This document shows positions 45,883 to 58,100 of a stretch of 64,000 nt of DNA, in pieces (the first letter of the stretch is position 1; each line of letters starts with the position of its first letter). This DNA is from Phallus indusiatus (lineage: Eukaryota; Basidiomycota; Agaricomycetes; Phallales; Phallaceae), in assembly GCA_027605045.1 (NCBI GenBank), contig JAQFWX010000058.1, forward strand, positions 62,001 through 126,000, read 5' to 3'. The notes beneath the pieces were generated by a model. The model was given only the letters and a program-made list of their open reading frames with translations. It searched no databases and had not been told where the DNA came from. A program made the position numbers and the translations under genes.

Positions 45883-47280
45883 ATGGATACTCTATCTCTA
45901 TCTGCCGCAGACATCACCCTCCTCACAACTCTCTGGCTTCAAGATCTCTCCGAGATCGCCTCACACCGCAAACACAAAGCACGCGAAGACGCTCCACCAG
46001 ATGATAGCGCCTTAGCCTTCGAGTATCTAGCTCGTGATCTCCAAAACGCGCAAATCACAAGCCAGGATGAACAATTTGCACGGAGCCTTTCAGCTGCGTT
46101 AGAAGCTGACGGAGCTATTTTGGAGGAGGTGATAACAGAGGAGGAGTCTGCGTTGAGGGATAGAGATGTTGCGCGCGAGTTTGAGAGACGGGATCCGGAC
46201 TGGGAGATCATTGATGTACATGAGCAGATTCCACGTTCGGCATTGGTCGTGTCCGGGTGGGCTTCGAGTGCGATATCTCAGAATAACGATAGAGCTGAAA
46301 GTTCCCAACAAGCATTACGACAGTTTAGATTCGCTCCGCCACCGTGAGTTTCTTCTTTCTTTTGATAAAATATTTTTCTGAGTATCTTTGTTTTTTCTTT
46401 TAGTCGACCTACCGTCTCATGTGTCATTTGCACAGACGATGTAACCAATTTCGTGCGCGTACCGTGCAACGACACCTATTGCATATCATGCATCCGCGAG
46501 CTTTTCGAACACGCGACAAAAGACGAAAGTCTCATGCCTCCTCAATGCTGCCGCACCCCAATCCCCTTCTCCTCAATATCCCACCACCTCTCCACACATC
46601 TCCAAACCAAATTCCTCAAAAAGCTCGCTGAACACACTACCTTGAACAGACTATACTGTCCTAGACCTACGTGTTCGGCATTCCTAGGCTCGGCAGATGG
46701 AGAACGCAGAATTGTAGCTTGCATTGAACCATACTGTCCCGCAGCCGTATGCACATCCTGCAAAAAAGAAGCTCATTCTCGATTAATCCCCTGCGAAGAG
46801 GACGAGGAAATAGAAGAAATGGTTGAGTTTTGTAAAGAACAGGGATGGCAGAGATGTCCCGGCTGTCAAAGAATGGTGGAGCTTTCCCATGGGTGTTTTC
46901 ATATGACGTGTCTCTGTCGAGCTGAGTTCTGCTACGTTTGTAGTGAGCCTTGGAAAAGCTGCGAGTGTCTGCAGTGGGATGAACAGCTGTTGTTTGCTGC
47001 TGCTCGGGAGCGGGTGGAGGAAGGGGCTCCTCAAGCTGTGGTGGAGAATATGGCTGAGCATTTAAGGGAGAATCACGAATGTACACATCCGAAGTGGACA
47101 ACAGTGTGGGGACCTCATCAATGTGAAAGTTGTCATAACTTCCTTGATAGGTTTATTCTGGTACGTCTTTTGACCCCTTTCAATATGCATTGCATTTCAC
47201 TAAATAAATGATATTCTTCTCAGAGGTGCCGTGAATGTGAGATGAGAGCTTGCGTAAGATGTCGAAGAAATCGTCTGTAA
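45883..47280 (+). CDS. RBR-type E3 ubiquitin ligase
   Basis: A RING-between-RING ligase, which forms a thioester with ubiquitin before transfer to substrate. Three exons: 45883-46343, 46404-47160 and 47224-47280. The N-terminal 150 residues are helical and acidic. RING1 is CVICTDDVTNFVRVPCNDTY with CISCIRELF and CC. The IBR is LYCPRPTCSAFLG...CIEPYCPAAVCTSCKKEAHS. RING2 is RCPGCQRMVELSHGCFHMTC and LCRAEFCYVCSEPWKSC, in which the Cys of HGCFHM aligns with the catalytic cysteine. After RING2 there is an unusual extra Cys/His cluster (HECTHPKWTTVWGPHQCESC, then RCRECEMRACVRCRRNRL), like that of other fungal RBR proteins. The start is the ATG at 45883. Confidence 0.9.
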
Positions 47281-47555
47281 AGAAAGCGGTTTACCTTTAA
47301 ACCTAAAGGAACACCTATCCTCATTATCCGAACTTTTAATGTTTCTTTTTTGTTTATAAACTCACTCACATGAAAAATATGTTCCGTTTTAGACTTTCAC
47401 AATATAGATTCTCTCTTCAATTATACTCCTGACATGCTAAACAAACGCCCCCCGCACATTGAGAACGAATGGCATTAATTAAAGTATGGCAAAAACCATA
47501 AATACAGCTCCTCCCAGTCTATACAATAATAACAGTCAAATGACTGACTCATTCA
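47281..47555. other. Intergenic between convergent genes
   Basis: An AT-rich segment between the convergent RBR and cupin-like genes, presumably holding both 3' ends. No gene was seen. Confidence 0.5.
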
Positions 47556-48172
47556 TCAACACACTCCATCGTTTATAACAGTATGATTGACAACCCCGTT
47601 TTCAAAGGGTAACTGAACAACAACCGATCCAGCAGCCCAATTCGTGTTATGTCCGATTTCCGACACGTCCGCTGTATCATTCGCAATGATGATGGATCCT
47701 AACGGGAGCGGAATTTTTTGACCTGTGGCTGGTAACGTTACAACTCCACTTCCCGCGATTGTTATAACCCATCTATACACAACAACAAAAGTCAAAATCA
47801 CCAGAACAAAACGAAAGACATTAATTTGAGCACTAACTGAGGAGCAGGCGCAACATGCAATCCCGCATTCGTAGGCGCCGTCGCATTGAAAAACACCACC
47901 GTCGCACCTTTGATATTCCCTATCTGCTGGATCTTCGCGCCCACTGTTCCTGCTTGCTGGGATATCCCAAACGGCGGTTCAACCTGCCAACATTGTACCG
48001 CCGAAGCGCCATTTTTGCCAATCAGAGTGTTCAGCCGGATGTGTGTGGATGTGAGCTGGATAGGCTGTTGTTTCGGGGTGACTGCTGACGAAGGGTATGC
48101 GGATGCGGATGATAAAGCGGTGAGAGATAGAAGAACGAGTGATACTGCTGTTTTGTGGATGTGGAATAACAT
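47556..48172 (-). CDS. Secreted cupin-like protein
   Basis: From the ATG at 48172 the protein begins MLFHIHKTAVSLVLLSLTAL, then SSASAYP, a clear signal peptide. Two exons joined at PAPQ/WVIT (gttagt donor, about 47837; acceptor about 47775). The mature part contains GATVVFFNATAPTNAGLHVA, PAPQWVITIAGSGVVTLPAT and LPLGSIIIANDTADVSEIGH, then ends in HTVINDGVC. The order H-x3-P-Q-W-V-I-x2-G, a glycine-rich turn and a late H fits a cupin beta-barrel of the fungal type, though the metal-site residues are incomplete. Enzymatic role unknown. Confidence 0.7.
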
Positions 48173-49593
48173 GGCGGTTTTCTTAGATTTCAAAGGTCGA
48201 TGTGTTTCGGTGGTGTTAGTGGGTGGTGGTGCAAGTTGACAACGGCGTGGGGATGAGCGGTGAACCGGTGACCACCCGAATGGACTCCAATACGGTACGG
48301 TATAAATACTGGTAATATACAGCATCTTTCCCACGTCTGACTGAATAAATTTGTTTGGAAATAGGGCTTTTTGTTATAAAAAAATTCATCATCGACCATC
48401 ATGCATCATGGTTGATCAACGGGGTGTGTGTGCGAGAGACAGCCGATAAACAGGTGGACTAACTTGCACTGGGCCGCATTGGTTCGCCGGCCGGGGGAAA
48501 ATCAAGCAGTGGGTCCTGGGGACGGAGCCAAATTTGGCCAGTGCCAATGCTGAATGGGTGATGCTGCTAAATTTCCGTGTATGTGGGAAGAGGTCTAAGA
48601 GGAACAACTGCTACATCGGATCGCATAGTAGTTTCTGAATCATGATGATGCCGTGCTCGGGTAACGTATACTTGTGTATCGAAACGAGGGGTGCCTGAAA
48701 TTTTATAGGTCAGTATTTTGGGTTGGAAAGATTTTCCTTGGCCTGGGTTCGAACTTGGCAAGGGGGGAAGATCATGGGGAAGATCATGTTCCGTATTGGT
48801 TTTTTCCCCTTTCCTCTGCCGGATCCAATATTCAATTAATAGCTAAGAATTCGAATTTCATTCATGTGGCCACAGTGTGTGTGATGTCAATATTGTCAAG
48901 GTACATATTTGCTTGACTATACTAGTTTGGGATATCGTGGATACATTGGGTATCAAGAAAGAGGGGCAAAAATGTCATACTAATTGTAACGACGCTCTAG
49001 GCGAATAAAAACCAGCTTTTCTGTTCTCGGCCCACGAGAGTACGAACTATTGTTGTATTAATTTCCGTTCGTACGACGACTGCTAGCATAATGACATTAG
49101 ATGCAAACAAAATCATATAGATGGTATCTCAGTCCCGTCCAAAAACTTGAGTCCTGTTCAGATTTTGAATATGTATTTTTTGACACCGGAGTCAATCACG
49201 AGATCATAGGTCCGCACCAATGAATTTTATAGAGAACGTTCTTCGCAAAAGTTTATAGTATGATTGGGTCCGGACACCGTGGAAGACAAAGACGGGCTGA
49301 AAAAAAAAAGTTTTGCAATGAAACTATAATGTTGGGCCTCCGGCTTCGTGAAAACCTTTAAATAGTTCTCAGTCGTAAATACATATTACTACTACATTAA
49401 ATTCCACTCGTACAACAACAAAACCACTGGCATGATCGATGACATTAGACGTAACGGAAAGGTATATATAGATAAATGATGAAGAAAAAAAGAAGCCACA
49501 TTTATAGAAGACAGCCCGCAAAGGACAGCCAGAGTCGGACGTGATCTGGACGCGGAAGCGCAACTCTGGCTATCTGGACTGAATTACTACTAT
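48173..49593. other. Intergenic, with an internal diverged repeat
   Basis: No gene was recognised. About 49046-49115 (ttgttgtattaatttccgtt, tagcataatgacattagatg) resembles 49385-49460 (ctactacattaaattccact, catgatcgatgacattagac). A diverged local duplication downstream of the rhodopsin-like gene is therefore likely. A tataaatac box at 48301-48309 lies upstream of the cupin-like gene. Confidence 0.5.
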
Positions 49594-51083
49594 TCAAACA
49601 CCATTATCCGGCGAATGACGCTCAAACTTGGACATATACACAGCCGCATCCTTTCCATCGGTCTCATCTGGATTTTGCTTGACAGGAAACGCAAGTTGTT
49701 CATCAATAATCTCCGTTTTCAAATTCACCTTCGTTTTCATCGTGTCTTGGTCACCCTCCGCTCCGTCCGTACTAATATTGGTTACAGTATCAACGTAGGT
49801 CGTCAGAGTGGCCGGAAGCGTGCCTAGAGTGAGAACAGTCCCATCGACGCCGAAACTATCAAATGTTCTTTCCGTTTTGCGGTGGAAAAAGATGTTGGTG
49901 GACGCTTTTGTGTTCGCGCCTCGGATTTCTTCGGGAGTTTTTTCGCGTAGGTTGAAGAGGGCTGTTGCTACGACTGGGACGTTGCATACGAAGAGAGACA
50001 TACAATCCTATGGGCGGGCAGACATGTATGGGTACCAGATTGAAGAGAATTTTGGGAAGGATATTGCTTACCTCGACAAGAGCGGCGATAAGTACTTTGG
50101 GTCCTCCCAGAGTGAGAATATAGGTAGCGTGAACGAGAGACACAATCGTGGTGACGATGCACGTTGAGAAAATCATCACTAGCCGAACTCGTAATTTTCT
50201 GTCTCCCAGCTCCGAGAATAATTTGACCGGTGCGAGAATCAAAATCAAATCCGCAATAATGTCGGCTTTAAGCGAGGAAATCAAATTATGGCTCAAATCT
50301 TTTGAATGAGAGGGCAAATGAAACTTACAGACAAGCTGACAGATAGCGACTTGCTTGTTCAACGTGCATTGCGGATTACGCAGGTCTTTCCAGTGGTTTC
50401 CCATATTCTCAGGCTCGCATATCCAAAAGAGTTGACAGAGTAGGATGACGGTGACTGTCATATACCCCGCAGCGATATACAACAGAATTTTCCTCCGGTG
50501 CGGACTCGGGTCTAGTCGTATAACGGAGTACAAAATCGATAAACGAGCAGACCTAGATGTATCATAAACAATTATGTTAACAATAAATAGGATAGATTTT
50601 GGCCAGCCTCACCAGATGACGGCGTAGAATGAAGTAGCCAAAAGATAGTAAGCCGCCACCCGATTAACCGGGGACAAATCAGCTGGAAAAAATAGTGTGT
50701 ACTACGTTAGTGTTTGTGGTATAGTAAGACATTGGATGGAGGTTGGAAAACGCACCTGGATTGGAGACGTGCATCCATACTGAGGCTATCTGTATAATCA
50801 ACGCAAGCAGGGAAAAGACTGCCCATCCCTGAAAAAGAAGAAAAGAAGAAGAAGAAGAAAAATCACACAGAGATTAGAGAAAGACACTAATACATATACA
50901 GAGATACGTACATCGTCCCACCATAAACGGTTTCTCCGGAGAATTAGCCTGTAAATCGTCGACAGTATGGCTGCAGCCGAACACACCACATCCGTGACTA
51001 CGCGGTGAAAGTGAGTAGGATTTTTCAATAATAATAGGTCTTTGCTTACTTTTCATCTGAACCAGTGGGTCTTTGAGATTCAT
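49594..51083 (-). CDS. Fungal rhodopsin-domain integral membrane protein
   Basis: A seven-helix membrane protein of the fungal rhodopsin-domain family related to plant-pathogen SAT4-type proteins; the ligand is unknown. The start at 51083 gives MNLKDPLVQMK, then an intron and ITDVVCSAAAILSTIYRLIL with RRNRLWWDD, a typical family motif. Helices follow: VFSLLALIIQIASVWMHVSN, AAYYLLATSFYAVIW, the motif SARLSILYSVIRLDPSPHRR, TVTVILLCQLFWICEP, then CTLNKQVAICQLV, ADIIADLILILAPVKLF and LVMIFSTCIVTTIVSLVHAT. The hydrophilic C-terminal tail of about 110 residues ends FERHSPDNGV. Five or six introns. Confidence in family is high. Confidence 0.85.
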
Positions 51084-51854
51084 GATGTCTGCGCGCAGGG
51101 GGAGGAGAGGGCGAGGGCGAGGGCGAAGGACCCGCCTAGCAGCGCTGAGGGTTATAAGGAGTATAAGTTCGTTATGTACGAGCTTGCATCGTTGATGGAA
51201 GTCTCGTTTTAATTATAATATGATATTTAGAGGGGATCATCAGCTTCTATGAATTCAAACAATTTGACACATTGTGACTTGATCGCTGTTGAGTGGCTTT
51301 TGCGTTCAGTTTTTGAAAAAATCGCCGGTTTATACTGGCGCAACCGACTGTTCATACCTGTTATACCCAACCTTCCATTTCCTCTAATTCAGTTTCAGGC
51401 GACAAAAGAGTCATCGAGGTATTGAGAGCTGGACGTTAGGTGATTTGGCGAATACTCGGAGGCTAGTGGTTGGCCATTGGCCAGCGGCCACATGGCAGAC
51501 TAAAAGCAGATCAAATTCCGGTCCCTTAGTATCCCTTTGGCACATCTGGTTCGGCGTCTTCCCTCATAATTATTTTTTGTTCGTCGTCCACAGAACTCAG
51601 TTCGAAGATTATACAAAAGTGATATATGTCTCTTTTGACATGACACACGCCTTCTAGTTCAATTTAAATGGATCAAGTCAGCCAAAATTTAAATTGAACA
51701 ACAGTAACAACCTTGTGGTAGACTTTCACACACGGATCCCGGGAAGAAAGCGGATTTGCTCAGACGCTGAATTGCCACTAGGCTATGGTATTTCGGCAAA
51801 TTAATTTCCGGGGGTCTTTGCGCTTGAACAACACTTAATTTGTTTAAAATTGAT
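51084..51854. other. Intergenic, no gene recognised
   Basis: Upstream region of the rhodopsin-like gene, with GC-rich gagggcgagggcgagggcga near 51106. Short frames only. Confidence 0.5.
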
Positions 51855-52870
51855 GAGGTGCGTGTCAGTGGACATTGCGCATGTTTTGGCGTATCTAGTT
51901 ACACTCTGATCTCAACTTGCGATGGTGTCAATCTCTATGATCTATGATTGAACAATCATTGTTTATATGAGTTTGGTGCCCAGATCCCATAGCTTGATAG
52001 TACCAGCGCCACCCACCGCCACCTGACATGCTGGACAAAAAAAGGTAGCCCATACGTAGCAATGCATTTGATTAACAATTTGACAATCCCTCAATCTATC
52101 CTTTTGCGCACTAACAGTACGCCAATTTCCGTTAATCAATCTCTTAAGAAGGCATCCAATACATGTATGTAGTTACAAAAGTTACCAGTAATCAACTAGC
52201 TACTTTACAATAATCCTGTACATTGATAGAATAGCTCAGACACGACGGAACCGAAAATAAAAGAAGAGATGGAATGTACAGCATTTCCGGCGGGGTTGAG
52301 AGCCTATCTACTTACGGTTGAGTGAGCATTTGATTGGTTTGTCAAAAAATTACTGGTAGGACCCTCAAAAAGCTTACTTGGAAAATGCAACCAATCACCA
52401 ACTCCTGCCAATGCAAATTAGATTGTACGGTGAGTAGAGAAATGCTCTTAATTCAAGCCTTGCTTTTGCATACCGAAAATATGAATACAAAAATCTGAGC
52501 CTCTCCTCCATCTATGGCGGCACCGAACAGGTACTGAAAAATTAATGGCTGGTCAGTGACACCACCATTTAAATGTCCCATCATAAAACACTCATGTCAT
52601 ACTTTCTGAACCAGCCCGCTTTATACCTCCTGATATTAAAGTGGGAAGTAAGACCAATGAGCATCCACGTGTTGATATATCCATTTGTGCCTCCTGCAAG
52701 ATCTCCGATGTTATCTGGCGTTCATAAAATAAAAGGAAACTACTAAAGATTATCAGATGAAAAAGAGAAAAACTGGATAAATGAGAACTTACTAGTACAC
52801 GCCAAAACAGCGGTATTAACATAGACAAGCCAAATCCACTGTCCAAATTTTTTTGTATAAAAGCCATGGA
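51855..52870 (-). pseudogene. Partial duplicate of the OPT transporter 3' end
   Basis: A direct repeat of about 54805-55820, covering the last exons of the OPT gene and about 350 bases beyond its stop. Reverse-strand remnants include the terminal exon DYCKVAS with a stop (near 52190), INTWMLIGLTSHFNIRRYKA-like sequence and the preceding LVYVNTAVLAC-like exon. Homology ends at about 52870, just after ataaaagccatggaa, so the upstream 80 per cent of the gene is absent. No start is available and the fragment should be non-functional. Confidence 0.8.
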
Positions 52871-53714
52871 ATGTGGCACCTCAAGGCCTCAAGGCTCAAA
52901 CTCGCGTACTCCGAGATATATGAGATTGTTGGACTCATGAAACAGAGAATAGATTGCTCAAATATCCTACCGGATGAGGTGCTGCAAGCTCGTCTGACAT
53001 TCAATTCGAACTTTTATTCTAAAGTTGAGTTAGTTTGATTCCGCACCGTACAAACGAGCGGAGTATCGAACCGAGCGCTGTTTGGCCGTGACTGGGACGC
53101 GTCTAGACCGTCGTCCGCGGCCGGAAGTTGGAACCTTCAAAAAAAAGTAACGACAAAACAACAGACGTCAAAGCGTTTCCTTCGAAAATTTGCAAGATAC
53201 ACTTTCCACAGGTCACTATCATACACTTGGTTAAATTGCGGAAATTGTGTGCTATGGCATCGACTTAAACTTTGTGTAAGGCAGTACCACACAGGTAATA
53301 GGACGCTTTCTTGTCTTCATCAACAGCCTCGTCCTCTTTTATGTCACAATTCCCTCGAAGGTTGAAAAGGAGTTAATCCCAAACGCATACCCAAATCGCG
53401 ACGTGCTCTGTCAAAATTCCCTGTGGTGGAGCTGAAAGGTATGTACATACCTTTGAGTACCTGTCGTCTTTGCCTTTGCGTTTCTTAGAAAGAACCGGTG
53501 ACAGTCTAAAACTCAATTGGTGGAAAACGTTGGAGACGCAAGAAGTGTTCGTCATCGTCATTCCCGACCACCATGAACAAACAAGACAAGACAAGACATC
53601 AAGCTACTTGAACCGGGCTCGAGGAAAACGTATAAATGCAGCACTCAAGTCGCCATTCTAGTCCCCATTGACATTCGATCCTCTGTTCTCTTTTTTCAAC
53701 TATTCAAGCTAACA
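52871..53714. promoter_or_regulatory. Upstream region of the secreted-protein gene
   Basis: Sequence between the OPT fragment and the start at 53715. A cgtataaatgcagcactcaa TATA-type core promoter at about 53629 lies some 85 bases before the ATG, followed by a CT-rich leader (tcctctgttctcttttttca). No other gene recognised. Confidence 0.6.
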
Positions 53715-54373
53715 ATGCGTTTTGTCCCCGTCTTTGCTTTGACCGCTGTATCTGTTTGCGCTATTCCCATCGCAAATAACGTAGTTGCACCTGCAGCCAC
53801 GGACATGGGTGCTACAGCGCCAGTGACTTCGCGTTCCCCAACTCACCTATTTTCTAGCTTCTTGCTGATGTTGCACTTGCTAATGTTGCTATAAAAGGCT
53901 CTAACATTGCTGACAATACTGCTGGCGGCAACGACGTCACCGTTCTCCGTCGCGCCGGTGTAGCGGGCATCGGTTCTTTGATGGAAGCTCTGGCTAACGG
54001 ATTGACAGCGGTGAGGAATTAAAACACCCTTTTTCATGTGAACTCGAAACTTAAAGAGAATGTGGTACTCTAGGCTGATGTCAATCTTAATACTGTCTTT
54101 GCCAATGTCGACAGTGACGTTCAGGATTCCACCATTCTTTCAGAAATTGTGAACGAAATTTTGAAGGGTAACGAAATCACCGTGACTGTTCTCGAACGTG
54201 TCGAGGTTTCTCTTCTTGCCAACATGGACGCCATCATCTTGGCTTTCATTGACGCTCTCGAGAATGTAAGTACAAAAAATATATTGAATACGGAATATCT
54301 TTTGACTCATTTATTCTCAAAAAAGGCTGGCATCAACGTTAATGCCGTCCTCGCCAGCCTCAACATCAACTGA
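53715..54373 (+). CDS. Small secreted Ala/Val/Asn-rich protein, possibly frameshifted
   Basis: The signal peptide MRFVPVFALTAVSVCAIPIA starts at 53715. Exons 53715-53822, 53858-54010, 54074-54265 and 54327-54373 give LLADVALANVAIKGSNIADN, VTVLRRAGVAGIGSLMEALA, ADVNLNTVFANVDSDVQDST, EILKGNEITVTVLERVEVSL and AGINVNAVLASLNIN, then tga. Downstream, coding-like sequence continues: in the same frame STFLSDLANNNVIFV, then in another frame VVDVAAEDLNSAGLAASVDV, DLNVDNSEILIDILNGINIT and further to 54866. A longer ancestral protein appears to have been cut by a stop and a frameshift. It is flanked by the two OPT 3' copies. No domain recognised. Confidence 0.6.
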
Positions 54374-54866
54374 AGCACTTTCCTCAGCGATCTCGCTAAC
54401 AACAACGTCATCTTCGTTCGCCCAACTCCCCGTAGTTGACGTTGCTGCAGAGGATCTCAATAGCGCAGGCTTAGCAGCGAGTGTCGATGTCGACGGACTC
54501 ATCGCCGACCTCAACGTTGACAACTCGGAAATTTTGATTGACATTCTCAACGGTATCAATATCACCCTCTGTCGTCCCAATATGCCTTTCACCATCGTCA
54601 ACGCTGATGTCCTCGCTGTGCTCAAAGCCCTCGTTCAAACTTCTTTAAACATCAGCATCAACGTTATCCTCACCGTCAAGTTGAATGCCAACCTCGACGT
54701 CGTTTCCCTACTCTCCAACATCTTGAACGACAACAAGCCAAACGTGATGCTTCCGCTGTGTGAATGTAACTCAAGGGAAAAAGCAGACTTAACGATTACA
54801 AGGGGCGTGCTTGCGTGTCAGTGGACATTGCTTGACGTTTATTTTGCAAGTCTGGTTACGCTCTGA
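54374..54866 (+). pseudogene. Out-of-frame continuation of the secreted-protein gene
   Basis: An open frame ending at 54866 carries repeated Asn/Val/Asp/Leu-rich segments (DGLIADLNVDNSEILIDILN, VLAVLKALVQTSLNISINVI, KLNANLDVVSLLSNILNDNK) of the same style as the preceding exons. It has no in-frame connection to them. It probably is the broken 3' part, unless an unrecognised intron restores the frame. Its last 60 bases overlap the OPT-linked direct repeat. Confidence 0.5.
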
Positions 54867-55153
54867 TTTCAACTTGCGATGGTGTCAACGTCCATCTGCA
54901 TCATTTATGATTACACAATCATTATCTGTATACGTTTGGCGCTCGGATATCGATCCCATAGTTTGATGGTATCAACGCCACCTGATAGACAAAAAAGAAA
55001 GCCTGCACGTAGCAATGCATTTGATCAACAATTTGACAATCCCTCAATCTATCCTTTCGCATACTAACAGTACGCCAATTTCCGTTAATAAATCTCTAAG
55101 AAGGCATCCAATACATGTATGTCGTTACAAACAGTGTCCTATACTACCAGTAA

Positions 55154-58100
55154 TCAACTAGTTACTTTACAATAATCCTATACAATGAGAGAAAATGAGA
55201 GAATAGTCCAGACTGTAACATGACGGAACCAAAAAGAGATGGAACGTACTGCATTTCCAGCGGGGTTGAGTGCCCATCTATTTACGATTGAGTCAGCATT
55301 GTTTAGTTGTCAAAAATTTCTAGTAGAACAAAAAAGCTTACTTGGGGAATGGGACTGATTTGCCGCCGGCTCCTGCCAGTGCAAACTAGATGGTACAGTA
55401 GATAAATAAATGTAAAATTCTAAGACTTGCTTTTGCATACCGAAAATATGAATACAAAAATCTGAGCTCCTCCATCTATGGCGGCACCGAACAGGTACTG
55501 AAAAATTAATGGTCGGTCAGTGATACTACCATTTAAATGTCCCATCATGAAACACTCACGTTATACTTTCTGAACCAGCCCGCTTTATATCTTCTGATAT
55601 AAAAGTGGGAAGTAAGACCAATGAGCATCCATGTGTTGATATATCCATTTGTGCCTCCTGCAAGATCTCCGATGTTATCTGACGTTCGTAAAAGAGGAAA
55701 TTAAGATTATTAAATGAAAAAGAGAAGAACTGTATCAAACAGAACTTACACGCCAAAACAGCGGTATTAACATAGACAAGCCAATTCCATCCGAATTTTT
55801 TATATAAAAGCCATGGAACCAGCGGAAGGGCCAGACCAATTACAATCCCGATGGGCACGATAAAGTACGGTCCATGAGGTCCGTCTGATAACAAGCAAGA
55901 TCAGAACTCAACACTTTGCTAGAAAAAATGTTTGGGACCTACAAATCTCTTTGCCTAGTGCACCCCACAAGATAGCATTCGCATTGAACGACTGAATTTG
56001 TTGACCACTCCAAACTCGGGTTCCTTCGTTGCTGAGCTGTATACGTGTGATAAGGCATCAGTCTTTATGTAAAACGAGAAGAATGAAGAATGCTTCGTGT
56101 TTACCAGAATACTACGTTCATTGTTTACAACGGTTTGCATGATGACATCTGTCAAACATCGGTCAGGATGACGATTTATGCACAGTATGAGGTTACTTTC
56201 AAACTTACAATTGAGCAAAGCGCCGACAATCGTTCCGCAGACTTGTACAGTAAAAGTCCACTATGATTTCGTATTAGTTGTGCAAAAAAAAGGAATGGAA
56301 AAATGTCAGCCATACTCGTGGAGGCACTAGAAAATCAATATTTAGGTTTCGTTATAAAATGAAGAACATTTCACGTACGTTTAGTGTATTGACCCAATTT
56401 TAAGTCGGACAACATCGCAGTAGCTTGTGTCAACGCCCTCGAGGAATAGAGTTCGAAATACTGCAGGGAAGGAAATCAATATTCAAAACGAGTGTTTTGC
56501 GGGCTGAAACTGATTTTTACCATATTAGCCTGAGATGAACCCGGAATCAAAGCGGCACCGAGAATTTGGAACAAATTCTGCATGACAGGTGTCCAACTTA
56601 GGTTGATTTCAGTAATGTGGATCAAAATATATTATCGAAAGCTGAAAACGCACGCTGATATAGCTTTCATAGCACCATAGAAAGGTAGCGTTATGACGGC
56701 GATGAGTAGCGCGACGATCAATGCCCACCACGGTAATCTGTGCGACGTTTTGTGAGCACGGAAACTTACAGGCCCGGGTTGTGCGCCACTTACTGTGAGT
56801 GTTCGGTGTACGCGCATACCACTGATGTAAAAGCGTAGTTAGTTAATGACTAATTTAGGAATGCTCGAGTGCAAATCGTACTTGCTATAATAAAAGCTTT
56901 CACAAGATAGTTAATAAATGATACAGCTATAGAAGAATGCTGACTCTCACCTATGACAGTGATGATGGCATACCACCACATAGGAACTAAAGCTTTATGA
57001 GTAGAAGCAAAGAAATTGGATTATTCAGACTTCATTGACCTTCACGATATACCTGCCGAAGATCATAATCATTAGACTTATCATTTTTCATACGTATACT
57101 ATAATGGACCTACAAGCATCTTTTTGTAATGCGGGTCTTCATTTGGTCTTCCCTTAATGCTACACAATCCAGTTAATTTCGAAAGAAAATAAAAAGGAGA
57201 GATGGGTATTCACTAGTCGACGAATGCTGCATAAATCTAATGCAATCAATGTCAGCACGAGGAACCTCCAAAGAAATAGATAATAGTACTTCTTTCCCAT
57301 GCCTGTTTTAAAAGAAATCAACAATTTGATGACAGTTTATCAAGAGGCACAACATACCACAGTCCAATATGCACAAATGTTGCGCCTTACATTCAGATTA
57401 ATATTAAGACGTCAAATAGAAAGAAATGACGCTCACCGATTGACAAGTTAATTCCCAGACTGTATATAACACTCGATCCACTTTGCCATGGCTGGCCAAC
57501 CAGGTCAAATGCCGTACGGTTCAGAGAAAAGTCACTAATAAAGCGATTAACTAAAATGTTTTGAAGAAGTTGATGAAGAAAACGTACGAATTAAGGATCA
57601 GGTTCTGATCATATACCGTCCCATTTTCAACTGAGGAAGTAACCTTGTCAGTAAAAGAAAGTGATGAAAGTGGCTATGAACGGCCAATTCACTGACAGAA
57701 CAGATTTTGACTGATGAATGGGAAGTTCTTCGAGTGCCTGCAAGAAAAGAGCGATAGCCCGATGTTAAATAATCTGGTGTATACCATGTCAGTGCGGGAG
57801 ACGCACCAAACGTTGCGAGCGTATACGAGGGGCAGAATAATGTAATTCATTGCCCATCCCACGTATGCTATTGAGACGTAAATTTACTGGGACGACAGGC
57901 TTTGGAGCACGTACTGGAAATTTGAGTAGCCAAAGGTTGATAAAATGGCGCACTTGTAATATCTAAGTAAACACAGTGCGTTAAGAAAAAAAAGTTCCGA
58001 GGCTTGGTAATTGGGATTAAACATACTAGCCCAATCAAGACCGAATCCTAACAGACCCATTCCCTCGTTACCTTCCGCACCACCGAATATAAATGAGATC

